DNA from: Chengkuizengella sp. SCS-71B
Lineage (GTDB): Bacteria > Bacillota > Bacilli > Paenibacillales > KCTC-33759
Length of the DNA stretch: 64,000 bases
NCBI RefSeq assembly: GCF_040100845.1
Contig: NZ_JAZHSH010000001.1
Coordinates: 248,001 to 312,000 of the forward strand
Reading direction: 5' to 3'
This document shows, one piece after another, positions 29,313 through 38,113 of the stretch. Position 1 is the stretch's first letter. Each line of letters starts with the position of its first letter. Below the pieces are notes generated by a model. It did not search any database, was not told the DNA's origin, and worked only from the letters and a program-made list of their open reading frames with translations. The position numbers and the translations under genes are program-made.

Positions 29313-29414
29313 TACTTGTTCAACACTAAAAATAAAAAAACATTTATTAGAACAAATATATATCCGTCTTACTTTGATGTTATGCTCAAAATTTTATTTT
29401 TGGAGGGATTTAAA

Positions 29415-30482
29415 TTGTCAGTATTATTTAATTCACCATCTATTGGTAAATTACAAATGAAAAACAGATTTACAGTAGCTCCTTTAACCCGTACAAGTGC
29501 TACACATGAAGGGGTTGTTACAGAAAAAAATGCGAAATATTATGCAAGATTCGCAAAAGGACAATTTGGGCTTATTATTACGGAGGGTACTTATACAGAT
29601 GACCAACACAGTCAAGGGTATTTTAATCAACCTGGGATCATCAATCAAGAGCAAATAGACGGGTGGAAAAAGGTTGTAGATGCAGTTCATAAAGAAGGTT
29701 CAAAAATTATAGTTCAATTAATGCATGCTGGTGCACAAGCGGTAGGTAATCGTTTTACAGAACAATCCATTGCTCCATCATCTGTACTTTTAGAAGGTGA
29801 AATGGCCTGGAAGAAAACGCCTAAAGCAGCCTCTATAGAAGATTTAATAAAAATTAAAAATAATTTTGTGAAAGCTGCTTTAAATGCGAAAGAGGCTGGA
29901 TTTGATGGAGTTGAACTTCACGGTGCTAACGGATATTTATTAGATGAATTTTTATTAACGTATACAAATAAGCGCCAAGATCAATATGGTGGTTCTGTAC
30001 AAAATCGAGTGAGGTATTTAGTTGAAATTATTCAAGCAGTACGTGAAGCAGTAGGAGAGGATTTTATAGTGGGTATACGTTTGACCCAGAATAATCATAT
30101 AGATGGATATACACATAAATGGGAAGAAGGAGATGCTGAAGTGATTTTCTCAAGTGTGAAAGATGCAGGCGTGGACTATATTCATACATTTCAATATGAG
30201 GGCTGGAAACCTGCGTTTGGAGAAAATTCCAAATCTCTTGCAACAGCAGCTAAAAAATATGGTCAGGTAACAGTGATTGCAAATGGGAATTTACATGAAT
30301 TAAATAAAGCATCTGAAATGGTTCAAGACAAGGATGCTGATTTTATTGCTATAGGCAAACTAGCACTGTCAAATCCAGATTTACCAGTGAAAGCAAAAAA
30401 TGGTGTACAATTCACACCATTTGATGCAGAGAAGTTCATCGGTTCTGATTATACCATTAAAGAGTTTGAATATCATATGTAA
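29415..30482 (+). CDS. Old-yellow-enzyme family NADH:flavin oxidoreductase (ene-reductase)
   Basis: The start is TTG 29415, 5 bp after GGAGGGATT; the frame is open to 29316 without a ribosome site. The 355-residue TIM-barrel flavoprotein has APLTRTSAT near the N-terminus, QLMHAGAQA, the active-site-like GFDGVELHGANGYLLDEFL, YGGSVQNRVRYLVEII and ADFIAIGKLALSNPDLP. OYE enzymes reduce activated C=C bonds of electrophiles and quinones with NAD(P)H. It is the first gene of a three-gene unit with an SDR and a quinone reductase, consistent with electrophile detoxification. Confidence 0.92.
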   Translation: MSVLFNSPSIGKLQMKNRFTVAPLTRTSATHEGVVTEKNAKYYARFAKGQFGLIITEGTYTDDQHSQGYFNQPGIINQEQIDGWKKVVDAVHKEGSKIIVQLMHAGAQAVGNRFTEQSIAPSSVLLEGEMAWKKTPKAASIEDLIKIKNNFVKAALNAKEAGFDGVELHGANGYLLDEFLLTYTNKRQDQYGGSVQNRVRYLVEIIQAVREAVGEDFIVGIRLTQNNHIDGYTHKWEEGDAEVIFSSVKDAGVDYIHTFQYEGWKPAFGENSKSLATAAKKYGQVTVIANGNLHELNKASEMVQDKDADFIAIGKLALSNPDLPVKAKNGVQFTPFDAEKFIGSDYTIKEFEYHM

Positions 30483-30540
30483 CCAATTCTAAACATAACA
30501 TATTGAAAATAATGATTTTAATAGGGGGATGAATGACAAT

Positions 30541-31368
30541 ATGAAATTGAAGACAGCAATTGTCACAGGAGCATCAGGTGGTATTGGATCTGCTACAGTG
30601 ATTGACCTTGCTAAAGAAGGATTACAAGTGATCGCTGCAATGCGTAATCTAGAAAAAGGAAATAGGCTAAAACAGGAATTAGAAGAACTGGAACTTAGCC
30701 ACTTAGTTAAATTTGAGCTACTAGACGTAACAGATGAATTGTCTATTCAGTCCTTCAAAAAGAAGTTGCATAACTATGATAGCATTGATGTGCTAATTAA
30801 TAATGCGGGAACTTATGTAGCAGGATTTGCTGAGGAAGTTGGAATGAATAAATATAGAGAACAATTTGAAACAAATGTCTTTGGATTAATTGCAGTAACT
30901 CAGGCAGTGATACCTTTTATGAGAAAACAAAAGGGTGGGAAAATCATAAACATCAGTAGTATTGTTGGAGTCATGGCTTTTCCATCTATGGCGGCTTATG
31001 TCGCATCAAAATATGCTGTAGAAGGGTTTTCTGAATCCTTGCGTTTAGAATTAAAACCTTTTGATATAGATGTAGTGTTGGTTGAACCAGGAGCATATAA
31101 TACTGGTATTGTAAACAATATGTTTGATATGGATACAGGTGAAGATTCTCCATACCTAAGTTTTAAGAAAAAGCAAATTGATGATTTTTCAAATATGAAC
31201 CTTGGTAATCCTGAAGAGGTTGCTCAAAAAATATCTTCTATTATAAAATTAAACGAACCTTCACTTCGTTATCCAGTCGGAAAAGGAATTCAAGAGCAGA
31301 TTAATGCCAAAAGAGAAACAACATGGCTAGATTGGGAAAAGAAGCTTATAGGGAATGCAGATAAATAA
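30541..31368 (+). CDS. Short-chain dehydrogenase/reductase
   Basis: From ATG 30541 (behind AGGGGG) the product is 275 residues with classical SDR motifs: cofactor loop TGASGGIG, NNAG, catalytic Ser in INISSIVG and the YVASK Tyr-Lys pair, then VEPGAYNTG. Arg and Asn near AAMRNLEKGNR after the second strand suggest NADP preference. ATG 30529 lies on the ribosome site and is less likely. It follows the ene-reductase by 58 bp and precedes the quinone reductase. Confidence 0.92.
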   Translation: MKLKTAIVTGASGGIGSATVIDLAKEGLQVIAAMRNLEKGNRLKQELEELELSHLVKFELLDVTDELSIQSFKKKLHNYDSIDVLINNAGTYVAGFAEEVGMNKYREQFETNVFGLIAVTQAVIPFMRKQKGGKIINISSIVGVMAFPSMAAYVASKYAVEGFSESLRLELKPFDIDVVLVEPGAYNTGIVNNMFDMDTGEDSPYLSFKKKQIDDFSNMNLGNPEEVAQKISSIIKLNEPSLRYPVGKGIQEQINAKRETTWLDWEKKLIGNADK

Positions 31369-31431
31369 GATTAAAACATTAAAATATTAACTTAAATAAT
31401 ATTAATATAAAAAAATTGGAGGAATTAAAAG

Positions 31432-32367
31432 ATGAAAGCAGTCGTTATTAATCAATATGGAGGAAGAGATCAATTACAAGAAATGGCGGTACCAGTTCCA
31501 AAGTTAAATGATAAGGATGTATTAATTGAAGTTCATGCGTCAGCCGTAAATCCAGTAGATATTTTTACTAGAGAAGGGTATCTTCAAGAAAATGTTCCAC
31601 ACCAATTCCCAGTTATTCTTGGACTTGATGTTGCAGGTATCGTTAAAGAAGTTGGGGCTTCTGTAACTAAATTTAAAGTGGGTGACGAAGTATTCAGTCG
31701 ACCAGATATCGCTAGAAATGGAACTTATGCAGAGTATGTAGCAGTTGATGAGGACTATATAGCAAAAAAGCCATCAAACCTTACATTTGAAGAGGCTGCT
31801 TCTATTCCTTTGGTAGGCATTACAACCTACCAAAGTTTAGTAGATACAGCTGGTTTAAAACAAAGAGATAAGGTTTTAATTCATGCTGGGGCAGGGGGAG
31901 TTGGTACTTTTGCTATTCAATTTGCTAAAAGTAAAGGTGCTTATGTAGCAACTACAACTAGTGAGAAAAATGTTCAATTGGTTAAACAGCTTGGTGCGGA
32001 TGAAGTGATCAACTATGAGACAACAGATTTTTCTGAAGTATTATCTGATTATGACATTGTACTTGATACATTAGGTGGGGACATACAGGAAAAGAGTTTA
32101 AAAGTATTAAAAGATGGTGGGACATTAGTTGCACTTAATCAACCACCTGCAGAAAATTTTGGAAAAGAGAAAAACATCAAAGCAAGTTTTATCTTTATGC
32201 AACCAAATGGAGAGCAACTTAAAGAAATTGGAGAGCTTATAGAAGCAAACAAAATTAAACCTATTATTGCAGAACAATTCAGCTTATCAGAACAAGGGAT
32301 TCGTAATGCACATGAATTAAGTGAGTCAAAACGTGCTAAAGGTAAAATTGTTATTAAAATTAAATAA
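31432..32367 (+). CDS. Zinc-free quinone oxidoreductase of the MDR superfamily
   Basis: A 311-residue medium-chain reductase. N-terminal GroES-like domain (ASAVNPVDIFTREG, PVILGLDVAGIVKEVG) and a Rossmann domain with the nucleotide loop AGAGGVGTFAIQFAKSKGA. Cys/His zinc ligands of alcohol dehydrogenases are absent, as in QOR/NADPH:quinone reductases. GGAGG precedes ATG 31432. It ends the electrophile-response unit; a C-rich imperfect stem (about 32427-32470) may end transcription. Confidence 0.92.
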   Translation: MKAVVINQYGGRDQLQEMAVPVPKLNDKDVLIEVHASAVNPVDIFTREGYLQENVPHQFPVILGLDVAGIVKEVGASVTKFKVGDEVFSRPDIARNGTYAEYVAVDEDYIAKKPSNLTFEEAASIPLVGITTYQSLVDTAGLKQRDKVLIHAGAGGVGTFAIQFAKSKGAYVATTTSEKNVQLVKQLGADEVINYETTDFSEVLSDYDIVLDTLGGDIQEKSLKVLKDGGTLVALNQPPAENFGKEKNIKASFIFMQPNGEQLKEIGELIEANKIKPIIAEQFSLSEQGIRNAHELSESKRAKGKIVIKIK

Positions 32368-32426
32368 AAACATAAACATAAACATAACTTAATCATTAAT
32401 AATAAATTAACATTAATATATATTGA

Positions 32427-32470
32427 ACCTTTATCTTGGAATCAACAATTGACTTTTTCCAAGGTAAGGG
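32427..32470 (+). terminator. Imperfect stem after the quinone reductase
   Basis: CCTTTATCTTGGAA is nearly complementary to TTCCAAGGTAAGG. A T-run is missing, so terminator function is uncertain. Confidence 0.4.
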
Positions 32471-32481
32471 ACTGTATCCAA

Positions 32482-32589
32482 AAATATTTTGCGTACAGAC
32501 GCCCACCTCTATAGGTGGGTCTTCAAATCAGGTGGAGTAGAGTCTCCATCTGATTTCTCGATGTTTAAGCAAAGCTTAAACGAGTTCAC
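32482..32589 (-). repeat. Three-hairpin structured repeat, copy 1 (inverted)
   Basis: Read on the minus strand from GTGAACTCG (32589) it contains TTTAAGC/GCTTAAA, then a 12-bp arm pair around ACTCTA, then CCCACCT-ATAG-AGGTGGG. The same series occurs in the opposite orientation at 34171-34275, and its first hairpin again at 42622-42645. It begins at the stop codon of the small gene at 32586. Confidence 0.8.
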
Positions 32590-32813
32590 TTTTTTGTTTG
32601 TATTTTTAACATTTCTACACGATGAACCAGTAACTGTATTTCTCTAGACATTTTTAGTGTCCAAAAATAGTGTTCATTTAAATCGTTTTTTAATAAATAA
32701 ATTTCTTGATGAAAGTAATTATATTTTTGAGCGATGTTCTTCAGAGTTTTTTCCTGATTTTGTACCATGTATTTAATGTTATTTGACGGTTCTTCATGAA
32801 ACTGGGAATACAT
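32586..32813 (-). CDS. Small hypothetical protein
   Basis: A 75-residue frame (MYSQFHEEPSNN...) rich in charged residues and predicted helical, perhaps coiled coil (LLKNDLNEHYFW, IQLLVHRVEMLKI). The ribosome site before ATG 32813 is weak. Its stop codon is the first bases of structured repeat copy 1. No family is recognised, and it may not be expressed. Confidence 0.4.
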   Translation of the reverse strand: MYSQFHEEPSNNIKYMVQNQEKTLKNIAQKYNYFHQEIYLLKNDLNEHYFWTLKMSREIQLLVHRVEMLKIQTKK

Positions 32814-33197
32814 AAACGAATCAATTCTTTCATAACATAATTTTTAACAATGTTGAGAAATTTTAATAATGATAAATAAAAGCGTGCAACCCTATACATA
32901 AAAAAATACTTTAGCACATTCTATTGTTAATGTAATAGATTACATTTGTAAAATTCACAAATGACCATTGCTATTATATAGTAACCGATCATAATTCAAC
33001 AATAGAAAATATCAAAAATATAGTTAATTTGGATTATATTTCACAAAAAAGACAAAAGATAATTTTTATAAGTGTTTTGAAAATAGTTTTCTTAAATAAG
33101 ATAACGCTTACAAGAGTTCACTTCTCATTTTTTTTGATCTACTATGAGGTTCAAAAGCATAGTCTTGTATTAGAGCAGCAAAAAGGAGATGAGTTAG
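32814..33197. other. AT-rich spacer upstream of doxX-like gene
   Basis: No gene or ECF41-type promoter was seen. A short perfect palindrome ATGTAAT-AG-ATTACAT lies at about 32930-32945 and could be a small operator. The final 15 bp hold the GGAGATGAG ribosome site. Confidence 0.4.
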
Positions 33198-33566
33198 TTG
33201 GATATTTTTGTTGTAATTTTGGAAGCCATTTTAGGTCTTGCTTTTTTAGGTACAGGTTTTTCAAAGTTATTTGGTGCAAAGGCGATGGTAGAGGATTTTA
33301 GGCGATATAGTTTCCCAAAATGGTTTTTACCTTTTACAGGCTTTGTTGAAGCTGTAGGTGCTGTAGCGCTCATCACCGGCTTATGGCTTGATTCTTTAAG
33401 TGGTTTGGGTGCTTTATTGTTGGCTGTTACGATGTTTTTCGCTGTATTAACACATCTTGTAAGAGTGAAAGATCCCGTCTCAAAGGCATTACCTGCTTTT
33501 ATGTTATTTGTAATCGCTTTGATTGTGACCATATCCAATTGGTCTGAAATGATGGAATTGTTTTAA
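33198..33566 (+). CDS. DoxX-family membrane protein
   Basis: Starting at TTG 33198, 7 bp after GGAGATGAG, this 122-residue protein has four hydrophobic helices (about 1-20, 42-62, 66-86, 98-115) and the DoxX/SURF4-type signature GLAFLGTGFSKLFGAKAMVEDFRRY followed by FTGFVEAVGAVALITGLW. DoxX proteins are often linked to thiol or redox homeostasis. A terminator separates it from the AhpD-like gene, so the two are separate transcripts though neighbouring in function. Confidence 0.85.
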   Translation: MDIFVVILEAILGLAFLGTGFSKLFGAKAMVEDFRRYSFPKWFLPFTGFVEAVGAVALITGLWLDSLSGLGALLLAVTMFFAVLTHLVRVKDPVSKALPAFMLFVIALIVTISNWSEMMELF

Positions 33567-33593
33567 GAGAAAAATCATTTTTGAGAGATATTG

Positions 33594-33639
33594 AAACGTG
33601 AAGAAGGGTTTTGAGGTTAGACCTTTCTCACGTTTTTTT
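33594..33639 (+). terminator. Terminator after the doxX-like gene
   Basis: AAACGTGA-GAAGG pairs with CCTTTC-TCACGTTT, followed by a long T-run. Confidence 0.85.
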
Positions 33640-33668
33640 GTTCTACTTTAAGAAAAGACAATTAAGAT

Positions 33669-33695
33669 TGTCACAAATGTTATGCTGATTTCGTT
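33669..33695 (+). promoter_or_regulatory. ECF41-type promoter of the AhpD-like gene
   Basis: TGTCACA (33669-33675), 16 bp, CGTT (33692-33695), 45 bp before the gene start. ECF41 sigma factors are known to use TGTCACA at -35 and CGTC at -10. The same pattern is found at two other promoters in this window, close to an ECF41-type sigma gene. Confidence 0.75.
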
Positions 33696-33739
33696 TTAAT
33701 AATTGAATAAACATAAATAAACTAATGGAGGTATTCAAT

Positions 33740-34174
33740 ATGGGTCAAAGATTAGAAATAGAACAAGGTGTATATAAAGCCATGATGGGGATGGAGAGTT
33801 ATTTGAGTGAAAGTGAATTACCTAAAACGTTATTAGAGTTAATTAAAATGCGCTCTTCACAGATCAATGGCTGTGCATTTTGTATGGATATGCATGCTAC
33901 AGATGCGATAACAAAAGGAGAAACTAGCCAACGTTTACATGTTTTGTCTGCTTGGAGAGAAACGCACTTTTTTACATCCGAAGAAAAAGCTGCACTGGCA
34001 CTAACAGAAGCAGTAACCATTGTGCAGGATCATGAAAAGATTGAAAAGGCTTTTAAAGAGGCCAGTTTACATTTTGACAAGAAAAGATTAAATGATATTT
34101 TAGCAGCGATTGTGACTATCAATGGCTGGAATCGTATTGCCATTACGGCAGGAATGCCAATTGAGAAACAGTGA
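33740..34174 (+). CDS. AhpD-like carboxymuconolactone decarboxylase family protein
   Basis: From ATG 33740 (behind GGAGG) the 144-residue protein has the AhpD core: LLELIKMRSSQINGCAFCMDMHATDA with the redox CxxC (CAFC) and downstream His, then EEKAALALTEAVT and ILAAIVTINGWNRIAI. Such proteins are peroxidase-like thiol oxidoreductases. Proteins of this family are the classical C member of the COE genes controlled by ECF41 sigma factors, and a matching promoter lies at 33669-33695. Confidence 0.92.
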   Translation: MGQRLEIEQGVYKAMMGMESYLSESELPKTLLELIKMRSSQINGCAFCMDMHATDAITKGETSQRLHVLSAWRETHFFTSEEKAALALTEAVTIVQDHEKIEKAFKEASLHFDKKRLNDILAAIVTINGWNRIAITAGMPIEKQ

Positions 34175-34275
34175 ACTCGTTTAAGCAAAGTTTAAACATC
34201 GTGGAATCAGATGGAGACTCTACTCCACCTGATTAAAAGATCTCACCTATAGAGGTGGGCGTCTTAACGCAAAAG
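34171..34275 (+). repeat. Three-hairpin structured repeat, copy 2
   Basis: It starts at GTGAACTCG, overlapping the AhpD-like stop codon, and contains the same three hairpins as 32482-32589 but in the opposite orientation. The third hairpin, CACCT-ATAG-AGGTG, has one base change at its outer arm. Together the two copies bracket the small gene, doxX and ahpD-like genes. Confidence 0.8.
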
Positions 34276-34324
34276 ATTTAGTAGGATAAATACGAATAAT
34301 GATTTATCTATTCCTAGCAGAAGC

Positions 34325-34378
34325 CCCCCACTTTAAACTGAAACAATGTGAAACGAGTGAAAGTTTAAGTGGGGGATG
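34325..34378 (+). mobile_element. Terminal hairpin resembling an IS200/IS605 (TnpB omega-RNA) right end
   Basis: CCCCCACTTTAAAC (34327-34340) pairs, with one bulged T, with GTTTAAGTGGGGG (34365-34377), followed by ATGAATGC. Stems of this type with an AGAAGCCCCC start occur at right ends of TnpB-carrying elements. No tnpA or tnpB is present in the window, so this would be a relic. The call rests on pattern recognition. Confidence 0.45.
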
Positions 34379-34516
34379 AATGCATCTGAAGAATGGGAAT
34401 GACTATCTTGCCATACTAATCATGATCGTGCTATATATGTAATAATAGATTTTCATACGTTCTTTTTCAATGAACATTACATTTTTATTACGAAGTGTAA
34501 GGTGGAGGTAGGCTCA

Positions 34517-35287
34517 GTGAATAAACAATTAGAAGTGAAGATAGAAGAAATAGTAGGTCAAATACATAGAGTTAATGTACTTAATGAACAAGGCTGTACT
34601 TCAGAAGTACGTCAAATAATTACAGATAATGGATCCTATTTATTAAAAAGTTCGTTTGAGGGAAAATACCGAGAATGGTTAAAAAATGAAGCTCAGGTAT
34701 TAGAAAAGCTAAATAATAGTAACCAAATTCCAGTCCCTATATACTATGGAAAAATTGAGGAAAAAGATAGTTCTCATTTAATTATGTCGTTTGAGAATGG
34801 AATTACACTAACTTCTGCTTTAAAGAAAGCGAAAAATAAAACAGAAAAGAAATCCTTAATTAGGAGTTTTGGACATCTACTTTATTGTCTTCATGAAACA
34901 AATCTAATTGAATCACTTAATCGTAAAAATGATTGGTTAGTTGAGCAACTGATAAAGGCTGAGAATTATGTGGAAAGTGGACAAACAGAAGGTAGCTTAG
35001 AACTGTTGCAGCAATTAAAATTGAATAAACCTCTATCATTAGAGCAAACGATGATTCATGGAGATTGTACAACTGATAATGTACTCGTATTAGATGGAGA
35101 GGTCAGATTATTTATTGATGTAGCTGGAATGACTGTTGGGGACCCTCGATATGATGAATCCTTAGCCATTAGCAGCTTTGTGAATAATGAAGAATACAAA
35201 AGTGCTTTTTATGAGGGTTATAAACGTTATAAGGTATCGAATGAAGAGTTTCAATATTTTGATGAGGGACTATATGAATTTTTCTAG
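34517..35287 (+). CDS. Aminoglycoside-phosphotransferase-like kinase-fold protein
   Basis: From GTG 34517 (behind GGTGGAGGT) the 256-residue product has the APH/ChoK fold: a nucleotide loop region NEQGCTSEVRQI, an invariant-like Lys in GSYLLKSSFEG, catalytic loop MIHGDCTTDNVL (HGD-x4-N) and metal-binding Asp in RLFIDVAGMTVGDP. Family members phosphorylate antibiotics, choline, sugars or other small hydroxyl compounds; the substrate here is not evident. It stands alone downstream of the repeat region. Confidence 0.88.
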   Translation: MNKQLEVKIEEIVGQIHRVNVLNEQGCTSEVRQIITDNGSYLLKSSFEGKYREWLKNEAQVLEKLNNSNQIPVPIYYGKIEEKDSSHLIMSFENGITLTSALKKAKNKTEKKSLIRSFGHLLYCLHETNLIESLNRKNDWLVEQLIKAENYVESGQTEGSLELLQQLKLNKPLSLEQTMIHGDCTTDNVLVLDGEVRLFIDVAGMTVGDPRYDESLAISSFVNNEEYKSAFYEGYKRYKVSNEEFQYFDEGLYEFF

Positions 35288-35442
35288 CCTCAGCTTATTG
35301 AACTAAAGAGTGCTAGTTGAAGAGAATTTATGTAATATATAAAGGATAATAAGTTACAAGGTTTACAAGATAGTGATTCGTTTGTTGAGGTACATGTGTG
35401 GTACAATACATGCATTGTACTGGAGAAAGGTGTACCAACTAG

Positions 35443-36330
35443 ATGACAGATAAAAACAAAGGAATCATTTTACTAATACTAGCAGCACTTGGGTTTTCAT
35501 TGATGGCGATGTTCGTCAAACTTTCAGGTGATTTACCTACAACACAAAAAACATTTTTTAGAAATCTCATTTCTGCGATTATTTCTTTTGGAATGGTTGT
35601 TTATTATAAGGAGAGTTTGTTTGGAAAACGTGAGAATCAATCAATTTTATTATTAAGATCCGTTTTAGGAACGTTGGGCATTTTATTTTTCTTTTATTCC
35701 ATTGATCATCTTGTTCTTTCAGATGCAGATATGTTAAATAAACTAAGTCCCTTTTTATTGATCATTTTCTGTTCTATCTTTTTGAAGGAGAAGGCCAAGC
35801 CTTACCAAATCATCTCAATTGTTATTGCTTTTATTGGGACGTTGTTCATTATTAAGCCGCAATTTTCCGTAGATGTTTTTCCATATATGATGGGAGTATT
35901 ATCGTCCATATTTGCAGCAGGAGCGTATACAACTTTAAGGGTTTTAGGAAAGAAGGAAAAGTCTTATACTATTGTTTTTTATTTCTCAGCTTTTTCTACT
36001 ATAATTTTGGTTCCTTTCTTGATCCTTTTTTATGAACCAATGAGTTTACAACAGTTGATCTATTTATTACTAGCAGGGGTCTTTGCAACAGTTGGGCAAT
36101 TTGGAATTACACTAGCTTACAAATTTGCACCAGCAAATGAGATTTCTATCTTTTTCTATATGAATGTAGTATTTTCGACTGTGATTAGTATGATCATTTT
36201 CAGTCAAACACCAGATGTATTCAGTGTTGTTGGTTATATCGTCATTTTCAGCGCTGCCTTTTATATGTTTGTTAAAAATAATCATATAGCCAAAAATACG
36301 AATCCAATGACTCCTCCTAGTAAGCAGTAG
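35443..36330 (+). CDS. EamA/DMT-family transporter
   Basis: A 295-residue protein with ten hydrophobic helices in two EamA halves (N half [20 protein letters not shown] to GTLFIIKP; C half [18 protein letters not shown] to [15 protein letters not shown]). Drug/metabolite carriers of this type move amino acids or nucleotide precursors. It is convergent with the lactate permease gene and overlaps it by 49 bp, so neither has room for its own terminator in between. Confidence 0.88.
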   Translation: MTDKNKGIILLILAALGFSLMAMFVKLSGDLPTTQKTFFRNLISAIISFGMVVYYKESLFGKRENQSILLLRSVLGTLGILFFFYSIDHLVLSDADMLNKLSPFLLIIFCSIFLKEKAKPYQIISIVIAFIGTLFIIKPQFSVDVFPYMMGVLSSIFAAGAYTTLRVLGKKEKSYTIVFYFSAFSTIILVPFLILFYEPMSLQQLIYLLLAGVFATVGQFGITLAYKFAPANEISIFFYMNVVFSTVISMIIFSQTPDVFSVVGYIVIFSAAFYMFVKNNHIAKNTNPMTPPSKQ

Positions 36331-37940
36331 TACAACATGGGCAGCAGCGTGTATCGAATGATTGTTCCTTCTTTTCCGTATAAATTGACTACAGATGCGG
36401 CAGCGACTACATTTAAAATACAGATCATGTTACCACCATTTGCTCCGAGTGCCTGTAACGATACAATGATATCTGGATTAGACCCAATTTGCTCCGCAGT
36501 ACTGAACTGAAACAAAGAGAACATCATATTGCTGAAAGTTGCACTTCCGGAAATGAAAGAACCTAATGCCCCAACAAAAGGTGCAAATAGAGGCCAAGAT
36601 TGACCAAGTGTTTCCGCAGCAGAGTTAGCAAGCTCAATAGGCATGCTTTCTAAACCGGACTTGTTAAGGCTTGAATTTATAAAAATCCGTACCATCGGAA
36701 CGGCTGTCCCAAGTGCTATCAAACTGCCGATCATTGTTTTTAAGGATGTGTTGATAGTAGAGAAGACTTGTTGTTTTGAAAAACGATATATCATAAAGGA
36801 AACCATTACTGTAACGATAAAAATTGTGCCAGGTAAATATAACGGTTCAAGCTCTGTGCTAATTTCTGTACCAATAATATTTACCCATGAAATCTTAATA
36901 GATTTTAACCAGTCCTTGAATGGGAGAATTTCAATTCGGGTTACGACGAGTAATAAAAGTACAATTAAATAGGGAACCCATGCTTTGAATAAGGAGGGTT
37001 GGTTTATGGTATTGTTGCTTTGTTGAGGAGCATAATCTTTTGAATTTTCAAGTTCAAGTTCATATGGAATCTTAGGTAATAAAAACTGTTTTTTTGCAGC
37101 AAGAATGACTAATATTAAACCTATAAAACCCCCCATAATGGATGGGAATTCTGGTCCCAACAGTATTGCAACAAGCAATGATGAAATGGAAAAACTAAAT
37201 CCAGCGAATAAAGCAAACTTCCATATGGCTAACCCATCTTTCCAGTTTTTATTTTTTCCAAAAAACTTTGTATAAATGACAACTAATAATAAAGGAATAA
37301 AGGAACCGACAAATAAATCGATCCAAGCCACTTGTACTGCAATGTTAGCTACATATTCCATTAAAGTTAACTGTTCATTTTGTAAATATGCATTTACATT
37401 TGGAGCAAGTGTACCTTCCGTTTGTAATCCTTGTCCGATTCCTACTAACATAGGTGTTCCCACTGCACCGAAGGTTACAGGTGCGCTATCAGCAACTAGT
37501 GTTAAAACTACAGCAGGTAAAGGAGCGAATCCAAGTGCGACTAATAGAGGTGCGCCGATAGCTGCAGGTGTACCAAATCCAGCAGCACCTTCAATGAAGG
37601 CACCGAACAACCAAGCTACAATAATGATCTGGACTCGGGCATCTGAACTAATCTTCATAAATCCTGTACGTATAGAGTCCATAGCTCTGCTATTTTTCAA
37701 CGTATTTAGAAGAAGGATTGCTCCAAAAACGATATATAAAATGGAAAGAGCAATAATCACACCTTGTAAGGATGACGCCACGATATGTTGTAAGGGCACC
37801 TCCCAAAAGAAATAAGTAAATATGGCTGTGACCAAAAAACTGATCGGCATTGCTTTTGCAGCTGGAATGCGCAAAATAACTAAAAAAATAAACACGGATA
37901 GGACAGGCATTAATGCTGTGATCCATTGTAAACTGTTCAT
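36282..37940 (-). CDS. lctP: L-lactate permease (LctP family)
   Basis: A 552-residue protein with the long, multi-helix LctP pattern: [44 protein letters not shown], and [21 protein letters not shown] near the C-terminus. Members take up L-lactate, D-lactate or glycolate with protons. ATG 37940 follows AAAAGGAAT. It overlaps the convergent EamA gene by 49 bp at its 3' end. Confidence 0.93.
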   Translation of the reverse strand: MNSLQWITALMPVLSVFIFLVILRIPAAKAMPISFLVTAIFTYFFWEVPLQHIVASSLQGVIIALSILYIVFGAILLLNTLKNSRAMDSIRTGFMKISSDARVQIIIVAWLFGAFIEGAAGFGTPAAIGAPLLVALGFAPLPAVVLTLVADSAPVTFGAVGTPMLVGIGQGLQTEGTLAPNVNAYLQNEQLTLMEYVANIAVQVAWIDLFVGSFIPLLLVVIYTKFFGKNKNWKDGLAIWKFALFAGFSFSISSLLVAILLGPEFPSIMGGFIGLILVILAAKKQFLLPKIPYELELENSKDYAPQQSNNTINQPSLFKAWVPYLIVLLLLVVTRIEILPFKDWLKSIKISWVNIIGTEISTELEPLYLPGTIFIVTVMVSFMIYRFSKQQVFSTINTSLKTMIGSLIALGTAVPMVRIFINSSLNKSGLESMPIELANSAAETLGQSWPLFAPFVGALGSFISGSATFSNMMFSLFQFSTAEQIGSNPDIIVSLQALGANGGNMICILNVVAAASVVNLYGKEGTIIRYTLLPMLYYCLLGGVIGFVFLAI

Positions 37941-38015
37941 GTTATGTAATTCCTTTTCGTATGGTTATTGTTATTAAGTATTTGAATTTTGTAATTATTT
38001 TAAATATTGTATCAT

Positions 38016-38060
38016 AAAAAAACCTTCTAATTCACATTATTAGTGATTTAGAAGGTTTTA
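38016..38060 (-). terminator. Terminator after the first M29 aminopeptidase
   Basis: AAACCTTCTAA-TCAC (minus strand 38060 side) pairs with GTGA-TTAGAAGGTTT and is followed by seven T on the minus strand. Confidence 0.85.
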
Positions 38061-38113
38061 TGGTTCTATGATTTACTTGGGTGTGGATCATGTTATTGCA
38101 TTTAATATTGTAT

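Noticed and set aside
29316-29414. N-terminal extension of the ene-reductase
   Set aside because: GGAGGG lies just before TTG 29415; the upstream part overlaps the leader operators and does not fit the family N-terminus.
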